NCBI GenBank assembly: GCA_022059125.1
Contig: JAEUWY010000001.1
Span: 3,100,001-3,164,000, forward strand
Length of the DNA stretch: 64,000 nt
Source: Corynespora cassiicola
Taxonomy: Eukaryota; Ascomycota; Dothideomycetes; Pleosporales; Corynesporascaceae
Direction of reading: 5' to 3'
Shown one piece after another: positions 11,897 to 21,865 of this stretch (position 1 is the first letter of the stretch; the number at the start of each line of letters is the position of its first letter). The notes beneath the pieces are model-generated. The model was not told where the DNA came from. It saw only the letters and a program-made list of their open reading frames with translations, and searched no databases. The translations under genes were made by a program, and so were the position numbers.

Positions 11897-12584
11897 ATGG
11901 ATATCGGGAGCACAGAAGATATCAACAACACGCTTGCCTTGATTCGCAATGCGCAGATTGCTCACGGCGTGATTGCGTCTCTCGCCATCGTCGTGTGGTT
12001 TCCCCTCGGCGTCTTTATCCTGCGCACTCTTAAGATGAAGAATACAGTGCGGTTCCATGCCATGTGGCAATGTGTCGGCCTTATTCTGCTCCTCGTTGGG
12101 TTTGGGTTGGGGAGTTGAATGAGCAGTCTTATGGGTGGTGTGAGTATATCTCTGCGACAATATTCCGCCCTCTAAGTAATCATCATTGACATGAATCCAT
12201 CAGCTGTATGGAGAAGCACATGTCATCCTCGGCATCGTCATAACGATCCTCTTCCTAGTCTCCGCAATTTTCGGTTACCTCCATCACAAGAACTTCCTTC
12301 GTACGCAGAGCCCAACACATGAGCGTCATATCCACGTCTGGCTTGGTCGATTCCTGCTTATTCTCGGCCTGATAAACGGGGGAACTGGCTTGAAACTAGC
12401 GGATAACACAACTGCGGGTGGCATTGTGTATGGTGTTGTGGCTGGCCTCGTGGGTATAACATATGCGGGCGTTTGGTATTGGTCCAAACGCCAGCGAAAT
12501 AAGTGCGATCCAGTCGCAGAAGCAACCGGGCAGCAAAAAAACGATGGTGTTGCCGGTGATAGCAATGCTGTTGAGATGACTTGA
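11897..12584 (+). pseudogene. Cytochrome b561-domain membrane protein with in-frame stop
   Basis: Two exons, 11897-12139 and 12204-12584, joined by a 64-nt GTGAGT...CAG intron, encode a complete five- to six-helix cytochrome b561 domain. All expected haem-ligand histidines are present: NAQIAHG, VRFHAMWQ, GEAHVILG and HIHVWLGRFLLILG. The typical YLHHKNF and LINGGTGLKLA motifs follow. The frame is interrupted by TGA at 12116-12118, just before the exon 1 end (GFGLGS-stop-MSSLMGG). Intact relatives have an aromatic or aliphatic residue there, so TGG to TGA is the simplest explanation. Such domains move electrons across a membrane and are often fused to an N-terminal DOMON or CDH-like haem domain, which is absent here. 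Alternatives are a sequencing error, stop readthrough, or a short 73-aa product. The splice signals and reading frame on both sides are otherwise intact. Confidence 0.7.
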
Positions 12585-12781
12585 ATGGATAGGAAGCAGG
12601 CAATTGGAAGCCTGCTACAACCCCAATATAGTTCTCACTTGCCAGAGGCTGGCCGGGGTAGATCGTCGTCAAAATTTCGTTGCGAGTAGCCGTAGTTTCG
12701 GTGTCTTCAGGCTGTGCTGTAGTGCGAATGTCATTTGATCATGTTATGCGAGTCCTAGCTTTTGATCGGATTCTTGATTGC

Positions 12782-14523
12782 TCATGGAACATTGAGCACT
12801 GGCTCTTTGCCTTTCCTCTTAGAGACGGGCGAGCCAGTAAACACGTCTTCGGTGCGTGTCGTCTTTCCCGCTTGTGCTTTGGCGCTAGGCTGATCGAAGG
12901 GACTAGCGTGGCCATGGGTGGATCCTGGAACACCAAGCTTCAACTTGCTGCCAGGAGTAGCTTGGTGAGTCTGTTCGTCACTAGGCAGCGGCAAGGACAG
13001 TGGGTCAGTGCAGAAAATGGCCAGGAACCTCTCAACTACGTCGCGGAGTCGATCAGGCTGGGAATGAAGTGGTTTGGTGGAAATGTGCTTTCTCTGCTAT
13101 GATATTAGTCTATGCATTGGCCGCTGTGACTTCATGATTGCTTACCAATGCGAGTACTGCGCCCTTGTATGTTTGGTGATAGATCTGCTTGAACTCTTCG
13201 TCCTTGGCGGCTTCCTCTGCCGCTGCCTCAGCGCTCAGTGACTCGGGAGCGTCTACGCCGGGAGCGACGGAGTTACGGCGGCTCTTTTTGCGTTGCTGCA
13301 GACCATGCATGCGCATCGCGGCCATGACAACTTTGGTGAGAGCTTCTTTATTCCGCGTCTCCACAGTTGGCTCCTCGGGTTGAATGGGTACAGTGGCGAC
13401 CTGCGACAGTGTAGACCGTTTGGAGTGGCCATCGGGAGGACCCTTCCTACTGAGAGGTCTGGCGTCGGATGATATGCTGGGGGACCTCGAGATTCGTGAG
13501 GACCCTGGGCGGGAAAGTATACCGGCAGAAGGCGGTCGCCCATCTGCAAAAGATCCGCCTTTGGTATCAATCGACAGCGATTTACGGTGTCCGAATGGCC
13601 GTTGACTTTCATTTGCCCTTGCAGCGGCGGCTGCAATGCCTTCTCCACCCTGACCCCTCGCCTTTTTCCGAGCTATAGCTGCTTCATCGAAAATGTCTCG
13701 CACATCACGCTTCTTCTTAGGAGACCTTGCTGTCTGGGGAGAGTATAGTGGGGGGAGAAATTGCGGTTCGGGGTTGGCTGGCGGGTCAGACGCGCCTAGA
13801 GCATGCGAAACGGGTGAGGATTGAAAGTCTGCAGGTTTCGGAAGGAGATCGGAGGAAAGAGGCAGAGCATGTACGCGGAGCTCAGGCAAGTTTTCTGGCT
13901 GTTCTGTAGTGGCCTCTGGCGATGAGGATGGCGGGGTGGGAAGTACGGTTGTCGCAGTCGAAGAAATGGTGCCGTAAAAGAGAATCTCGGTGATGCGAGG
14001 CCTGCCGGAGGCTTCTTCATGGCTCTCGACTTGAACCAGAACCCCAATGGGTGATTGCGCGCGGGCAAAAGACCACCATCCCAGAGTCGAATTGGCGTCG
14101 CAGCCGCCAGACGCGGTCGGTGCCTTGCTTAGCAATAGGGACTCAAACCAGGCCTGCGTCGTCTCTGCGAAAGTCGCGACATCCAGGCTCGGGCCAGTGG
14201 CAAGGTAAAGCGGGATACGCGCAGTGTCTACGACGGAGGCGAAGCGGAGGGCGGTAGCGGGGAGGGACGGAGCAGACGCGACATGGTGCGAGGAGAGTAT
14301 AATTTCTGTAAAGTGTGAGCACGGAACTTGACAGCGGACGCAATTGCGTACCTTTCACGGCCGAGCCATCTGGCAGAAGAATGTCGCCTGTCCAAACGTC
14401 TGCCATGGTTGGCATCGGGTCGGTGGTTGCTCTGAGATGGATAATGACGCGCTTCGGGTAAGCGCCGAGTCTCGCGACTGCACGTGTTATGGTCGGATGT
14501 GTTAAAAGCTGACAACGCGACAT
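12782..14523 (-). CDS. SLD7: SLD7-like DNA replication initiation factor
   Basis: Three exons, 14523-14352, 14305-13146 and 13093-12782, give 547 aa; introns are 46 nt (GTACGC...TACAG) and 52 nt (GTAAGC...GCAG), both in phase. The last intron splits a diagnostic C-terminal block: FKQIYHQTYKGAVLAL joins RKHISTKPLHSQPDRLRD and ERFLAIFCTDPL, the pattern I associate with the Sld7 C-terminal domain. In yeast Sld7 binds Sld3 and helps load Cdc45 at origins under DDK control. The N-terminal 120 residues (WTGDILLPDGSAVKEIILSS) fit the Sld7 N-terminal domain; the middle (about 150-400) is Ser/Pro/Arg-rich and disordered, with a basic PKKKRD motif that may be nuclear targeting. Assignment rests on the C-terminal block and is fairly confident. 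It is convergent with the b561 gene. Confidence 0.75.
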
Positions 14524-16435
14524 TGGATGGTTCGGCTATCAGAAAACAAGATGATTTGGTTTGACCAGGAGCAAAGAATATTAAAGAGGAAGAGTGAAGC
14601 TATCTGTCACGTGTCCATATCTTTTCACCAGGATCCGCCCGAGTGCCAAGATACCTGATCCGGAGGCTCAGGTAAGCCAGAGTTTGGAACAACATGTGAT
14701 ATACAGAGTGTTTTTATTTCTAGTTTTCGAAGCGTAGTGATGTCTGGGACAGAATCGCATTTACAGAATGTGTTTCATTATTGGCAAATTGGCATGTCCT
14801 CCTCTCATGCAAAGCATCTATCGAGCTCGGCAGTTTGAGCTACCTCATCGCAGTTACTCTATTATCTTAGGAAGACATAGTGACTCTCCTCAAAAATGCA
14901 ATGACCAGAGGTCATGGACCAAGGACTCGTCGAGTGGATTTCTCAGTGACTGCATGCACTGCTGACACCGCGCTGAATGCCAAAAAGATTGTTGACGTAT
15001 GTATTGATAACTTTCGAGTCCTCTATATAGACTGGACTGAATTGGATAGTCAATGCCCTGAAATATCTGCGTTGTATCTATATATCGTGTGGTGAGTCTT
15101 GATTTGCCCCATGTTCCGCCAATACTTCAACAAGAACTCTAAGATCTGCCTTCATGGCATGGCAATGATCGGATGCAGAGGAGAGTTAGTTATTAGACGG
15201 CTTGAAAATCTCATTACTCTTTGTGAAGACCTCGTGAGATTTCTCGTAGTAATGGTTGAAATCTAATTGAACCTCTCTTGATGGAGGAAAGCACTTCACA
15301 GTGTTAATGTTATCAAAGTACAGCCATTTTAGCCTTGAGCCACTAAGAATAGAGCTCGCAAACGACGGAGTAGAGATATATAACGAGGTTGCAAGGCATA
15401 TCGCGCACACTCTGCTCAGTAATTCAGGTCGCATAATTTTAGGATCTTCTAACATTAGAGGATATGCAAAGTAGAGATTACTCATAATTCCTGTATCATC
15501 CAAAAGGAATGGTTGCATATTTTTTTTGATAGATTTCTTACGTAATTTGTTTTTGGATAAATAGTAATTTGAATATAAACGCGATTCTGGCGGTTGCTAT
15601 CTTTTCCGGAGGAAAATAGATATACACAATTGTGCGAGGACGTCTATGAATAGCAAGGCTGAGAATTGGCGGATCTTAAACTACGCCGCACGTGAAACGA
15701 TCCTACGCGACATGACTCTTGGGGTTAGTTCGCTTGCTTGCAATCCTTTAGTCTGTAGTTGCCGATCCTTTCAATGAAGCAAGGAAAAGTTCTCAGCTGT
15801 AGCCACGAATCCTAGCTCTGACCTAGGCACACTTTCATTTGCCATGTTGCTGGAGTGTGACAGAGCTCTAGTCGAGGATTAGCACATCTAGGCAAATTGT
15901 TCTTCACAGTCGACACTTGATGTTCTAGAATGGTATGGAGTTTGTTAACTATCTAAATTAGTTTACTTTTTTTGGTTTATCCCCTCTAATGATGCGGCCC
16001 ATAATGACATCTCTTGATTGGTGGATCAGTCAAATCTGCAGCTGTTCAGATTCGAACGATAATAGAGGCGAAGGATTCTGCCATGCGTTACGCCCTACAT
16101 CCTGAGAATCCTGTCATCTGTGGAGGTATACAATGTGGTAGTGTTGCCCGCTTTATCAGTAACCTGGATTTGTTCTAGATTCCTAAGCTTGATGCATTGC
16201 TTTACGCCACAATACTTGAATTGATGCAATGTCACAAACACGCTGTGGTAGGAAAGAAGCCATGCCTTCGGGATTTCTGGAATCCTAACACAGCTTCACA
16301 TGAATTATACGCATGGTCGGATATTGGTTTGCATAATGCGAGTTTTATTGACACGTCTCTGAAGCAGATGCTTTAAATTTGGTTGTTAACCTCTATGAGC
16401 TACCTAGCAGCTAGTTACCAACTTCACCATCTTGC
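14524..16435. other. AT-rich intergenic tract, no supported gene
   Basis: About 1.9 kb between SLD7 (-) and the terpene synthase (+), so it holds both upstream regions. A 110-codon minus-strand frame (15186-15518, starting MQPFLLDDTG) has no recognisable feature and is not called. No transposase or reverse-transcriptase motif was seen. Confidence 0.55.
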
Positions 16436-17910
16436 TTGTCTGACGAAGCACACAAACTTTCAGATACTACTACCATGCAATTACTTTCTCGTCAGAAGAA
16501 GTCAACTTTCTGGGAATCGGAACATGCCACTAGCATTCCGGTCAGATTTTCGTCTACGTCGAAGCCGCAGACTCAAGACGAGCGGAAGAAGCTCTTAGCT
16601 TCCCTACGCGGCCAGACGATCCGTGTACCCAATCTTGCGGCTTTTCACAGGCACTGGCCATCCAGAACTAACGAAAACATTGATCGTATACGTCAGGATA
16701 TTCGGAAGTGGCTTGGAAAGTGAGCTTTTGACCAGTACTCGTAACTTTGAAGTACACGAAGAACGCCATGGCTGATGTAGATATCCTGCAGGACTTTGCC
16801 TCCTGGAAAGGCCTTGGATCGACTTCAAGAGTCCGACTTTGGTCATTTTGGTGCGACTTGGTGGCCATGTGCGCCGTTTGACAAACTGAAGATTGTCACC
16901 TATCTGGCTGTGTGGCTTTTCACTTGGGACGATGGTAAGGAGACATGAAGCGCTCGTGATGGAAAGTGTCCCTTTTGACCTATTTCACCGCAGATATCGA
17001 TATTTCGAGTGGCACCATGTGGAGCGAGTTGGAGGTAGCACAGAGATACCGTGAGCAGACAATTGCCTATGTGCGGTACTCATTGGGGATCGATTCGGTG
17101 CGCCCAGACGTACAAGATCGCATCATTCTCAACTTTGAATTCATAGGTACTGCAGTACGAGAGTGCTGTACTCTGGGTAAGAACACACCTTCTCTGCCTA
17201 GTTTTTCGTTAGTTAGATTTGTATTGACATGTCTTAGAGCAAAGGCAGATGTTTCTTAGAGAAATAGTTTTCTTCATCGAAATGTCCGAGCAGGAGCAAC
17301 GTCTTCGCCTCTCGGGAAGTATTGCTACAGTTGAGGAATACTGGCATTATCGCCTCGGAAGCGCAGCGGTGGCCGTATGCCTCGCACTAAATGAATTCAG
17401 CTGGGATGGAATGAGCCTGCCAATTGAATTTTACTCGGACAAGGACGTACGAGCTCTATTCCGACACACGACGACCCTTGTGGCTGTGGTCAACGATTTG
17501 CTCTCAATTCAAATGGAAGTCGTGAGTTGTCCGTTCCATCAACTGTCGTTAAAAAAAATGAGAGTCAGCTTGCTTTGGGCTTCGGAGCGATGGCGCTAAC
17601 TCATTGAAAGAAGGAGCAAGCAATCGACAGCTTGATACCAATCCTCTATTTCAAATTCGGCGACATGCAGGTCGCCGTCAACAAAGTGGCGGCATTCATC
17701 CAAGAAGAAGTACAGAATTTGGACAAAGCCGCTGAGTCGCTATCTTTGAAGTACCATGACGCGGATGCTGCCATACGACAACAAGTGCACCAATTCATCG
17801 ACGGGTGCAAGCATTATGTGACTGGAAATGTGACATGGAGTCTAAAAACGACTCGGTATGGAGTGAGCGGCAAAGTGAACTCGTTAGGTGAAGTTGTTAT
17901 AACTCTGTAA
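16436..17910 (+). CDS. Class I terpene synthase (probable sesquiterpene cyclase)
   Basis: Five exons, 16436-16719, 16792-16934, 16994-17176, 17238-17521 and 17611-17910, give 397 aa (384 aa if the ATG at 16475 is used). All four introns (72, 59, 61, 89 nt) have GT/AG ends and agreeing phases. The Asp-rich metal motif WDDDID is assembled across intron 2, and YREQTIAYVRYSLG follows. The second metal-binding triad NDLLSIQME (NDxxSxxxE) sits at the end of exon 4, followed after the splice by KEQAIDSLIPILYFKFGD. The C-terminal TRY pair also fits. These features define a class I cyclase that ionises farnesyl or geranylgeranyl diphosphate with three Mg2+. Length and lack of a prenyltransferase domain point to a sesquiterpene synthase; the product is unknown. 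No P450 or other tailoring gene adjoins it, although a small membrane protein lies 0.5 kb downstream. Confidence 0.9.
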
Positions 17911-18396
17911 TTGACGTGGTCTGATAGCTGATGGAGGTTTGGTTAATTAGAAAACTAGACGTCTATTAAACACAATAAATCTGAAGTTTCAACTAGCCAA
18001 CAAAGGATCTCTTCTCTGTGGTGTCCCTGGAAAAGCAAGACCATGCTTAGACGGACTATTACAACCAGGCATCCCCGATAGGCCAACAAGCCTCCTGGTC
18101 GCCCGCAGTGTACTGGCCCGAAACCACTCTACACTAACCCCAAAACGGAACCATTCTGCGCCGGCCCTCTCGGGATGCGCGCAATCCCGTGCCTTCGCGT
18201 CGGGCTCCATGCAACCCTCCCTTAGCTAAAAAGACATATAAGGTGGGGTTCTGGCGCGTCAAAGGAGGAAACACACAAAGCGCCTTCAACATCTGAATTT
18301 AAGGTCTACTCTCTACTGCTCTCTCATTGCGATATCACATCCCACCATCTCAACCTTTGTGAGACGAGACATGTGAGCATCGCCCACACATTAAGA
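17911..18396. other. Intergenic, upstream region of the DUF4267-like gene
   Basis: Short spacer between two + strand genes. A CT-rich stretch before the ATG (about 18300-18360) resembles the pyrimidine-rich leaders of fungal promoters. No gene is seen. Confidence 0.5.
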
Positions 18397-18777
18397 ATGC
18401 CTCACCCCACAACCCTCCTGGCGTCTCTCTTCGCCTCCATCTTCCTCGCCTTCGGCACATCCTATATGATCGCACCCCGCAACACCTACGCGGCCTTCGG
18501 ACTGCCGAACCCTTCGACGGCGACGGACCTCGAGCTCATGGACCGCATCATGGTCATGTACGGAGCGCGTGACGCTTTCATGGGCACGGCGTTGTTTGCA
18601 AGCCTCAAATACGGGAGCAAGAAGTGCACAGGGCTTATCCTGCTGGCAGCGGGGGCATGCGCGGGGGTTGATGGGTGGGTAGTGAAGGGCGCAACCGGGG
18701 AAGGGGAGTGGAATCACTGGGGTTATGGGTCGGTTATCCTAGCGCTGGGGGGATATGTAGTGACTGTAATGGGGTAG
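18397..18777 (+). CDS. Small four-helix membrane protein, DUF4267-like
   Basis: A single exon of 126 aa from the ATG at 18397 (an in-frame GTG at 18373 is not a credible start). Four hydrophobic segments are visible: TLLASLFASIFLAFG, then a segment after DAFMGTALFASL, CTGLILLAAGACAGVDGW, and a C-terminal helix ending VVTVMG. The GxxxMxAPRxxYAAFGLP and MYGARDAFMG motifs match what I recall of the DUF4267 family of small fungal membrane proteins, whose function is unknown. It is on the same strand as the terpene synthase 0.5 kb upstream, but nothing in the sequence proves a joint role. It is convergent with the CAX4-like gene. Confidence 0.75.
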   Translation: MPHPTTLLASLFASIFLAFGTSYMIAPRNTYAAFGLPNPSTATDLELMDRIMVMYGARDAFMGTALFASLKYGSKKCTGLILLAAGACAGVDGWVVKGATGEGEWNHWGYGSVILALGGYVVTVMG

Positions 18778-18927
18778 ATGGAATGAGAGGTAGTATGAGA
18801 ATATAGTTGGACTTCTGCTGATATGGAATATACAATGCAGCTATCAAAGCAAGCTCATCTTGTCTATACCCTTCCGCCAACGCCGACCCGTGCTGCTCGC
18901 CATGCTCATGCTCTATGTTACAACTCT

Positions 18928-19766
18928 TCATTTGTTCTTGGTTTGCACGCGGAACGACTGCTTGCGCAGCCTGCGCTCCTCCCATCGCGCCCACCCAGAA
19001 TCGACCAAGTCTTCTTGCACAACGAGATCTCGCACACGGAACGCCCTAAAGATCCATGTCTCGAGCGCCCACTCGACCCAGCCGGATCGCCGCAGATATG
19101 TGGTGAATAGGAACCAAAAGACGGCAAATAAGGCGCCCGCAGCACAACCGACAAACACCTGCTTCGGCGTATGGTAGCTCAGATATATGCGGCTAATAGC
19201 AACGGCAGCGGCAGCGGCTAGCGCAAGGACGGACAAGGCAAAACGTTGGAAGAAGGTCAAGGGCGTATGCGTCTCGGTCGGATGGGGCACGTGGCGGAAC
19301 AGCAGGAAGAAGCTGAGGGTGAGGGAGAAGAAGGCGACGAACTGGGCGTGCGAAGAGGGCATACCGTAGCCCTTTCCATGCATCTCTATTGCAACTGGTT
19401 AGTGTCAAGGAAAGAGATCCATCTATGAGACGGCACTCACCCCGCGGCCGCTCCTCTTTGATGTAGCGCTTCAGACACCAGTTCAGGGCCTCGCAGGTCA
19501 TTTGGCCGGCGAACATCATGATTATTTCAATCTCGCGCGTGGACCATATCAGGGTTGCGTAGACGACGCAGAGCCCTTGTGGGACAAGGGCAAGCCACGC
19601 ACATAGGTACGACAGGCGGTCTGCGGGATTCTGCCGGCGACGATATTAGATGTGAAGGGTAGTTGGATGCGGGGATATGTGGCCGTACGTAGTGCACATG
19701 TGTCAGCGACAGGGACGCGAGAGGAGCGTCCTCCATCTCGGAATCGTCAAAGGGCAGCGACGGCAT
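18928..19766 (-). CDS. CAX4: Dolichyldiphosphatase (CAX4/CWH8-like, PAP2 family)
   Basis: Three exons, 19766-19689, 19630-19441 and 19385-18928, give 241 aa; introns of 58 and 55 nt are in phase. Start MPSLPFDDSEMEDAPLASLS is chosen over the upstream in-frame ATG at 19802. The three PAP2 phosphatase motifs are present: KEERPR (motif 1, at the exon 2-3 junction), GMPSSHAQF (motif 2) and SRIYLSYHTPKQV (motif 3, with catalytic His). SSH in place of SGH is usual in this subfamily. Several hydrophobic helices place it in the ER membrane. The enzyme converts dolichyl diphosphate, released by oligosaccharyl transfer, to dolichyl phosphate for reuse in N-glycosylation. It shares a 425-bp divergent upstream region with the RBR ligase. 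Confidence 0.9.
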
Positions 19767-20191
19767 GACGGTGACGATGCAGTGCAGGCCGCCCTGCTCC
19801 ATATGGGTAGGCCGGCTGTGGCTGTGTGATTATGTCATCCGACTTGAGATGGTGTGGCGCAGCCGGAGCGTCGGAGCGGATATTCACCTCGCCCATCTGC
19901 TTCCCTCGCTTTCAGGCACCCAAATAGGCTCCACGCCTGTCCATATTGCATACCCGATTCGGAACATTGACTCAGAGTTCAGAATGTTTGCCCATGCCTG
20001 TCGCAGGTCGACCAGCAACTTGCGCCCTAATGGAGCCCTTTTCGTCGCCGTCCCGCGATAGCTCCGCAACCCCCGCCTAATCACCGCCTGGACTCGCCCC
20101 CATCCTTTCGGTGGCGGGAACTATCGCACCACCACCACACCCACACATATATACCTGGGCCGCTCTCCTTCTCGCCGTCGTCACCTGGAAA

Positions 20192-21595
20192 ATGGCCGAC
20201 TCAGAAGAGAGCGAGGGCGCAGAGGAACTCACCACCCTCCAGTCCATCTTCCCCGAACTCGTCATCGATTCGAGCAATCCGCTCGCGGCAAGCTTAGATC
20301 TCCTTGTGGCGCCGACGAAACCACTGCCTGTGACTTTTGAACCAGAGCAAGAAGTCTACAGGCTATCCTACCTCCCGTCACTACACATCGACATCGACCT
20401 CCCGCCAAATTACCCCTCCAAAGAGCCACCGCGCCTCACACTCTCAACAAACCCGGCATGGCTGCCAGAAGCTGTGTTGGAAAAACAGGCGGCAAAGTGC
20501 AGGGAGCTTTGGGAGGAGTATGATGGCATGCAGGTACTCTTCACCTACATCAGCCACCTGCAAGAAGCCATCGAGAGTGCATTCGACCTGACGGAGCTTG
20601 CGCTCTCGGCGGCGCTCAAACACTCGTTATTGGAGTACAACACGCGTTTAAAGCGCGAGATTTTCGATAGGGAGACGTTTGAATGTACCGTGTGCTTGGA
20701 GCCAAAGAAGGGGTCGGCGTGCTACCGCCTGTCGCGCTGCAGCCACGTCTTCTGCCGAGCGTGCTTGCAGGACTTTTACAACAACTGCATCCAGGAGGGC
20801 GACGTGAATAACGTCAAATGCATGGATCCCGAATGTGGCAATGAAGACGATCAGCCTGGAAAGCGCAAGAAGGAGCGCCTACTGTCTCCGAAAGAGTTGT
20901 TGCAGATTCCGCTGGAGCTGGAAACAGTGAAGCGGTATGCGCAGATCAAGCGCAAGAAGAAGATTGAAGCAGACCCCACCATCATCTACTGCCCCAGGCA
21001 GTGGTGTCAGGGAGCGATGCGCACTGATAAATACCCCAAGATCGAGGACGTCACTCAAATGGACGATTCCGATTCGGAAGCAGACGAGCCTGCAAAGGAC
21101 GAAGGAGACAACGAGAAGAAGCCCACTAACCGACCTACCGGCGGCGACCGTCTGGCAGTTTGCGAAGACTGCAAGCTCGCTTTTTGCATTGTGTGCTTTG
21201 CTTCATGGCACGGCGAATTCATCATATGCGCGCCGCGCGACAAGTCCGAGCTGAGCGCTGACGAGCTTGCCTCTTTAGACTTCATATCGAAGAATACTTC
21301 CGCCTGCCCGACATGCTCTGTTCCCTGCCAAAAGTCGTATGGATGCAACCACATGACTTGTTTCCAATGCAAGTCCCACTTCTGCTACCTCTGCAGCGCT
21401 TGGTTGAACCCGGACCACCCATATCGACACTTTAACGACCCCAAGAACAAGAATTGCTTCATGCGCCTGATGGATATGGCCGAGGGGGACATGGCACAGG
21501 GCGAAGTGCAGTTTGGTGGAAGACGGGGTGCGGAGCAGGTTGCGGAATTCTGGGAGCAGGAGGCGCTCAGGATGCAAATGGAGGAGTTTGAGTGA
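20192..21595 (+). CDS. RWD plus RING-IBR-RING E3 ubiquitin ligase (ITT1/RNF14-like)
   Basis: An intronless gene of 467 aa from the ATG at 20192; the frame is open from 20111, but the family pattern 'M-acidic-EELTTLQSIFPEL' favours the later start. Residues about 5-140 are an RWD domain (SLHIDIDLPPNYPSKEPP). RING1 begins near residue 165 (CTVCLEPKKG, then CSHVFCRACLQDF). The IBR follows (YCPRQWCQGAM...CEDCKLAFCIVCF). RING2 (CPTCSVPCQKSYGCNHMTC) contains the Cys in GCNHM that accepts ubiquitin in RBR ligases, and ends CYLCSAWLNP. Yeast ITT1 influences translation termination and mammalian RNF14 acts on stalled ribosomes and on the androgen receptor. An acidic insert (DDSDSEADEPAKDEGD) splits the IBR. 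Assignment is confident, the exact orthology less so. Confidence 0.92.
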   Translation: MADSEESEGAEELTTLQSIFPELVIDSSNPLAASLDLLVAPTKPLPVTFEPEQEVYRLSYLPSLHIDIDLPPNYPSKEPPRLTLSTNPAWLPEAVLEKQAAKCRELWEEYDGMQVLFTYISHLQEAIESAFDLTELALSAALKHSLLEYNTRLKREIFDRETFECTVCLEPKKGSACYRLSRCSHVFCRACLQDFYNNCIQEGDVNNVKCMDPECGNEDDQPGKRKKERLLSPKELLQIPLELETVKRYAQIKRKKKIEADPTIIYCPRQWCQGAMRTDKYPKIEDVTQMDDSDSEADEPAKDEGDNEKKPTNRPTGGDRLAVCEDCKLAFCIVCFASWHGEFIICAPRDKSELSADELASLDFISKNTSACPTCSVPCQKSYGCNHMTCFQCKSHFCYLCSAWLNPDHPYRHFNDPKNKNCFMRLMDMAEGDMAQGEVQFGGRRGAEQVAEFWEQEALRMQMEEFE

Positions 21596-21865
21596 GAGAG
21601 AGAGGGCGAATTGGACATGAAGACATGAAGACATGCTCAGCTGAAGAATTGCACGAGAAGCCCGGAGTACGGACGTTTTCCATGGACGGAACACACCTGA
21701 TACGCCCCATCTATACCCTAGACTACGACTCGAAATGAAAACATATGACATTACTCATCCTTCCCATTCTCATTCTCATTTGCACCTTTCATTTCATGTT
21801 CATCTGCAGCCCAGTCCCCATCACCAAAATTCCTATCTTATTCACAAGTTTGGCCATTTGATCCT

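Noticed and set aside
17911..21865. Possible secondary-metabolite cluster around the terpene synthase
   Set aside because: Neighbours beyond the DUF4267-like gene are housekeeping (CAX4, RBR ligase); no P450, transporter or regulator.
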